From: Candidatus Acidiferrales bacterium
Lineage (GTDB): Bacteria; Acidobacteriota; Terriglobia; Acidiferrales; UBA7541
Length of the DNA stretch: 64,000 nt
Direction: 5' to 3'
Assembly (NCBI GenBank): GCA_031296075.1
Contig: JARLGK010000061.1
Coordinates: 1 to 64,000 of the forward strand
A model generated the notes under the pieces. That model was not told where the DNA came from. It worked only from the letters and a program-made list of their open reading frames with translations, and searched no databases. A program made the position numbers and the translations under genes. Below, piece by piece: positions 63,388-64,000 of this stretch (within the stretch, counting starts at the first letter, position 1; each line of letters opens with the position of its first letter).

Positions 63388-64000
63388 GTGCTTAACACTT
63401 CACAATCACTTGCGTCGATCCTCACGGTTACATTCAGCGTCTTCTTGTGGGTATTCCCTTTGCGTTCATCTGCCCATGCTCAGCAGAGCGGGAACCCAGC
63501 CAACGCAGAAATCCACATAATGCCGGTGCAGGGCAACGTCTACATGCTAGTCGGTGACGGTGCCAACATCACGGTGCAGGTAGGCGATCAGGGCGTGCTT
63601 CTCGTGGACACTGGGCTCGCCAAGATGAGCGATAACCTCCAGGCTGCCGTGCGAAGGCTTTCCGACAAGCCGATTCGTTACATCATTGATACGAACGATG
63701 ATCCGGACCACGTGGGCGGAAACGAAAGCCTCGCGATGGCCGGAAGGACGATAACGGGCGGGAACGTCGTGGGCGATATCGGCGCAAGTGCAGGTGACAC
63801 TGCGGCGGTAATCGCATTTCAATCCATACTTGACCGAATGAGCATGCCCAAAGGAAATCAGTCATCGATGCCCCAGGGTGCGTGGCCCACCGACACGTAC
63901 ACGGTTCCTAAGAAAAGCTTTTGGTTCAATGGCGAAAGTATTCGAGTCTTTCACCAGCCGGGCCTCACCGATGGTGACAGCATGGTCTATTTTCGTCGTT
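63388..64000 (+). CDS. MBL-fold exported protein with altered metal site (partial, runs off the end)
   Basis: At least 204 residues are visible, beginning at GTG 63388, with a signal peptide (FSVFLWVFPLRSSAHAQ). The metallo-beta-lactamase fold is clear (NVYMLVGDGANITVQVG, VLLVDTGLAKM). But the zinc motif HxHxDH, usual in the TH.HPDHVGGN context, is here TNDDPDHVGGN, with both histidines replaced by Asn and Asp, and the later His before TDGDS is Leu (HQPGLTDGDS). Only Asp-His of the first motif remain. The protein is probably not a standard hydrolase. The gene continues beyond the window. Confidence 0.85.
   Translation, partial: MLNTSQSLASILTVTFSVFLWVFPLRSSAHAQQSGNPANAEIHIMPVQGNVYMLVGDGANITVQVGDQGVLLVDTGLAKMSDNLQAAVRRLSDKPIRYIIDTNDDPDHVGGNESLAMAGRTITGGNVVGDIGASAGDTAAVIAFQSILDRMSMPKGNQSSMPQGAWPTDTYTVPKKSFWFNGESIRVFHQPGLTDGDSMVYFRR

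Overview
The window looks like a piece of a chromosome from an Acidobacteriota bacterium (Solibacter/Bryobacter or a related uncultured lineage). The reasons are a VWA-domain protein of the type that is abundant in acidobacteria, a carboxypeptidase-regulatory/TonB-receptor-like giant, DUF6152, many short dispersed palindromes of the GGGCT-AAGCCC type between genes, and high GC with strong codon bias. This placement is inference from gene content; no rRNA is present.

Layout. 1-2.0 kb: repeat-rich DNA around two small genes (DUF6152, DUF1801). 2.0-8.6 kb: a co-directional housekeeping run (MoaD-MoaE fusion, VWA protein, inositol monophosphatase, queA, a phosphoesterase, two unknowns). 8.7-10.3 kb: a disturbed patch with a frameshifted gene, an MmcQ/YjbR gene, and a duplicated 3' tail of the upstream 498-aa gene. 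10.3-16 kb: L,D-transpeptidase facing an M15-like peptidase, then HNH nuclease, comF, a DksA/TraR protein and a CPBP protease on the minus strand. 16.3-23 kb: a complete pyruvate (2-oxoacid) dehydrogenase set: lpd, lipB, E1 alpha, E1 beta, a small unknown and E2. 23-33 kb: oxidoreductases, an orphan AbrB-type regulator, tRNA-Glu, a desaturase, a two-component pair, a FecR-domain protein and a CHASE2 adenylate/guanylate cyclase.

33.7-51.2 kb is the most unusual part. On the minus strand a probable operon encodes a NuoE-NuoF fusion, a 723-aa iron-sulfur protein with two cyclic-nucleotide-binding domains inserted between a NuoG-like head and a four-cluster HybA/DmsB-like tail, a di-heme membrane cytochrome b, and a membrane-anchored decaheme cytochrome c. 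Divergent from it, and close by, are a cytochrome c554-like protein, a soluble transhydrogenase, a GlcG/HbpS-type lipoprotein, an outer-membrane beta-barrel protein, and a 1248-aa multiheme cytochrome with LVIVD repeats starting within about 70 bases of the barrel gene. Read together this suggests a route from cytosolic NADH across the inner membrane into periplasmic and perhaps cell-surface hemes, gated by a cyclic nucleotide. I do not recognise it as a described system.

51.4-57 kb: a TonB-dependent-receptor-like protein and a coiled-coil porin. 57.5 kb: tRNA-Val followed by what may be a decayed integrase tail, then an AraC regulator and a divergent operon for a two-component flavin hydroxylase (HpaB-like), its flavin reductase (with an apparently lost or non-canonical start codon) and a bicupin. 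The window ends in a metallo-beta-lactamase-fold protein whose metal-binding residues are mostly replaced.
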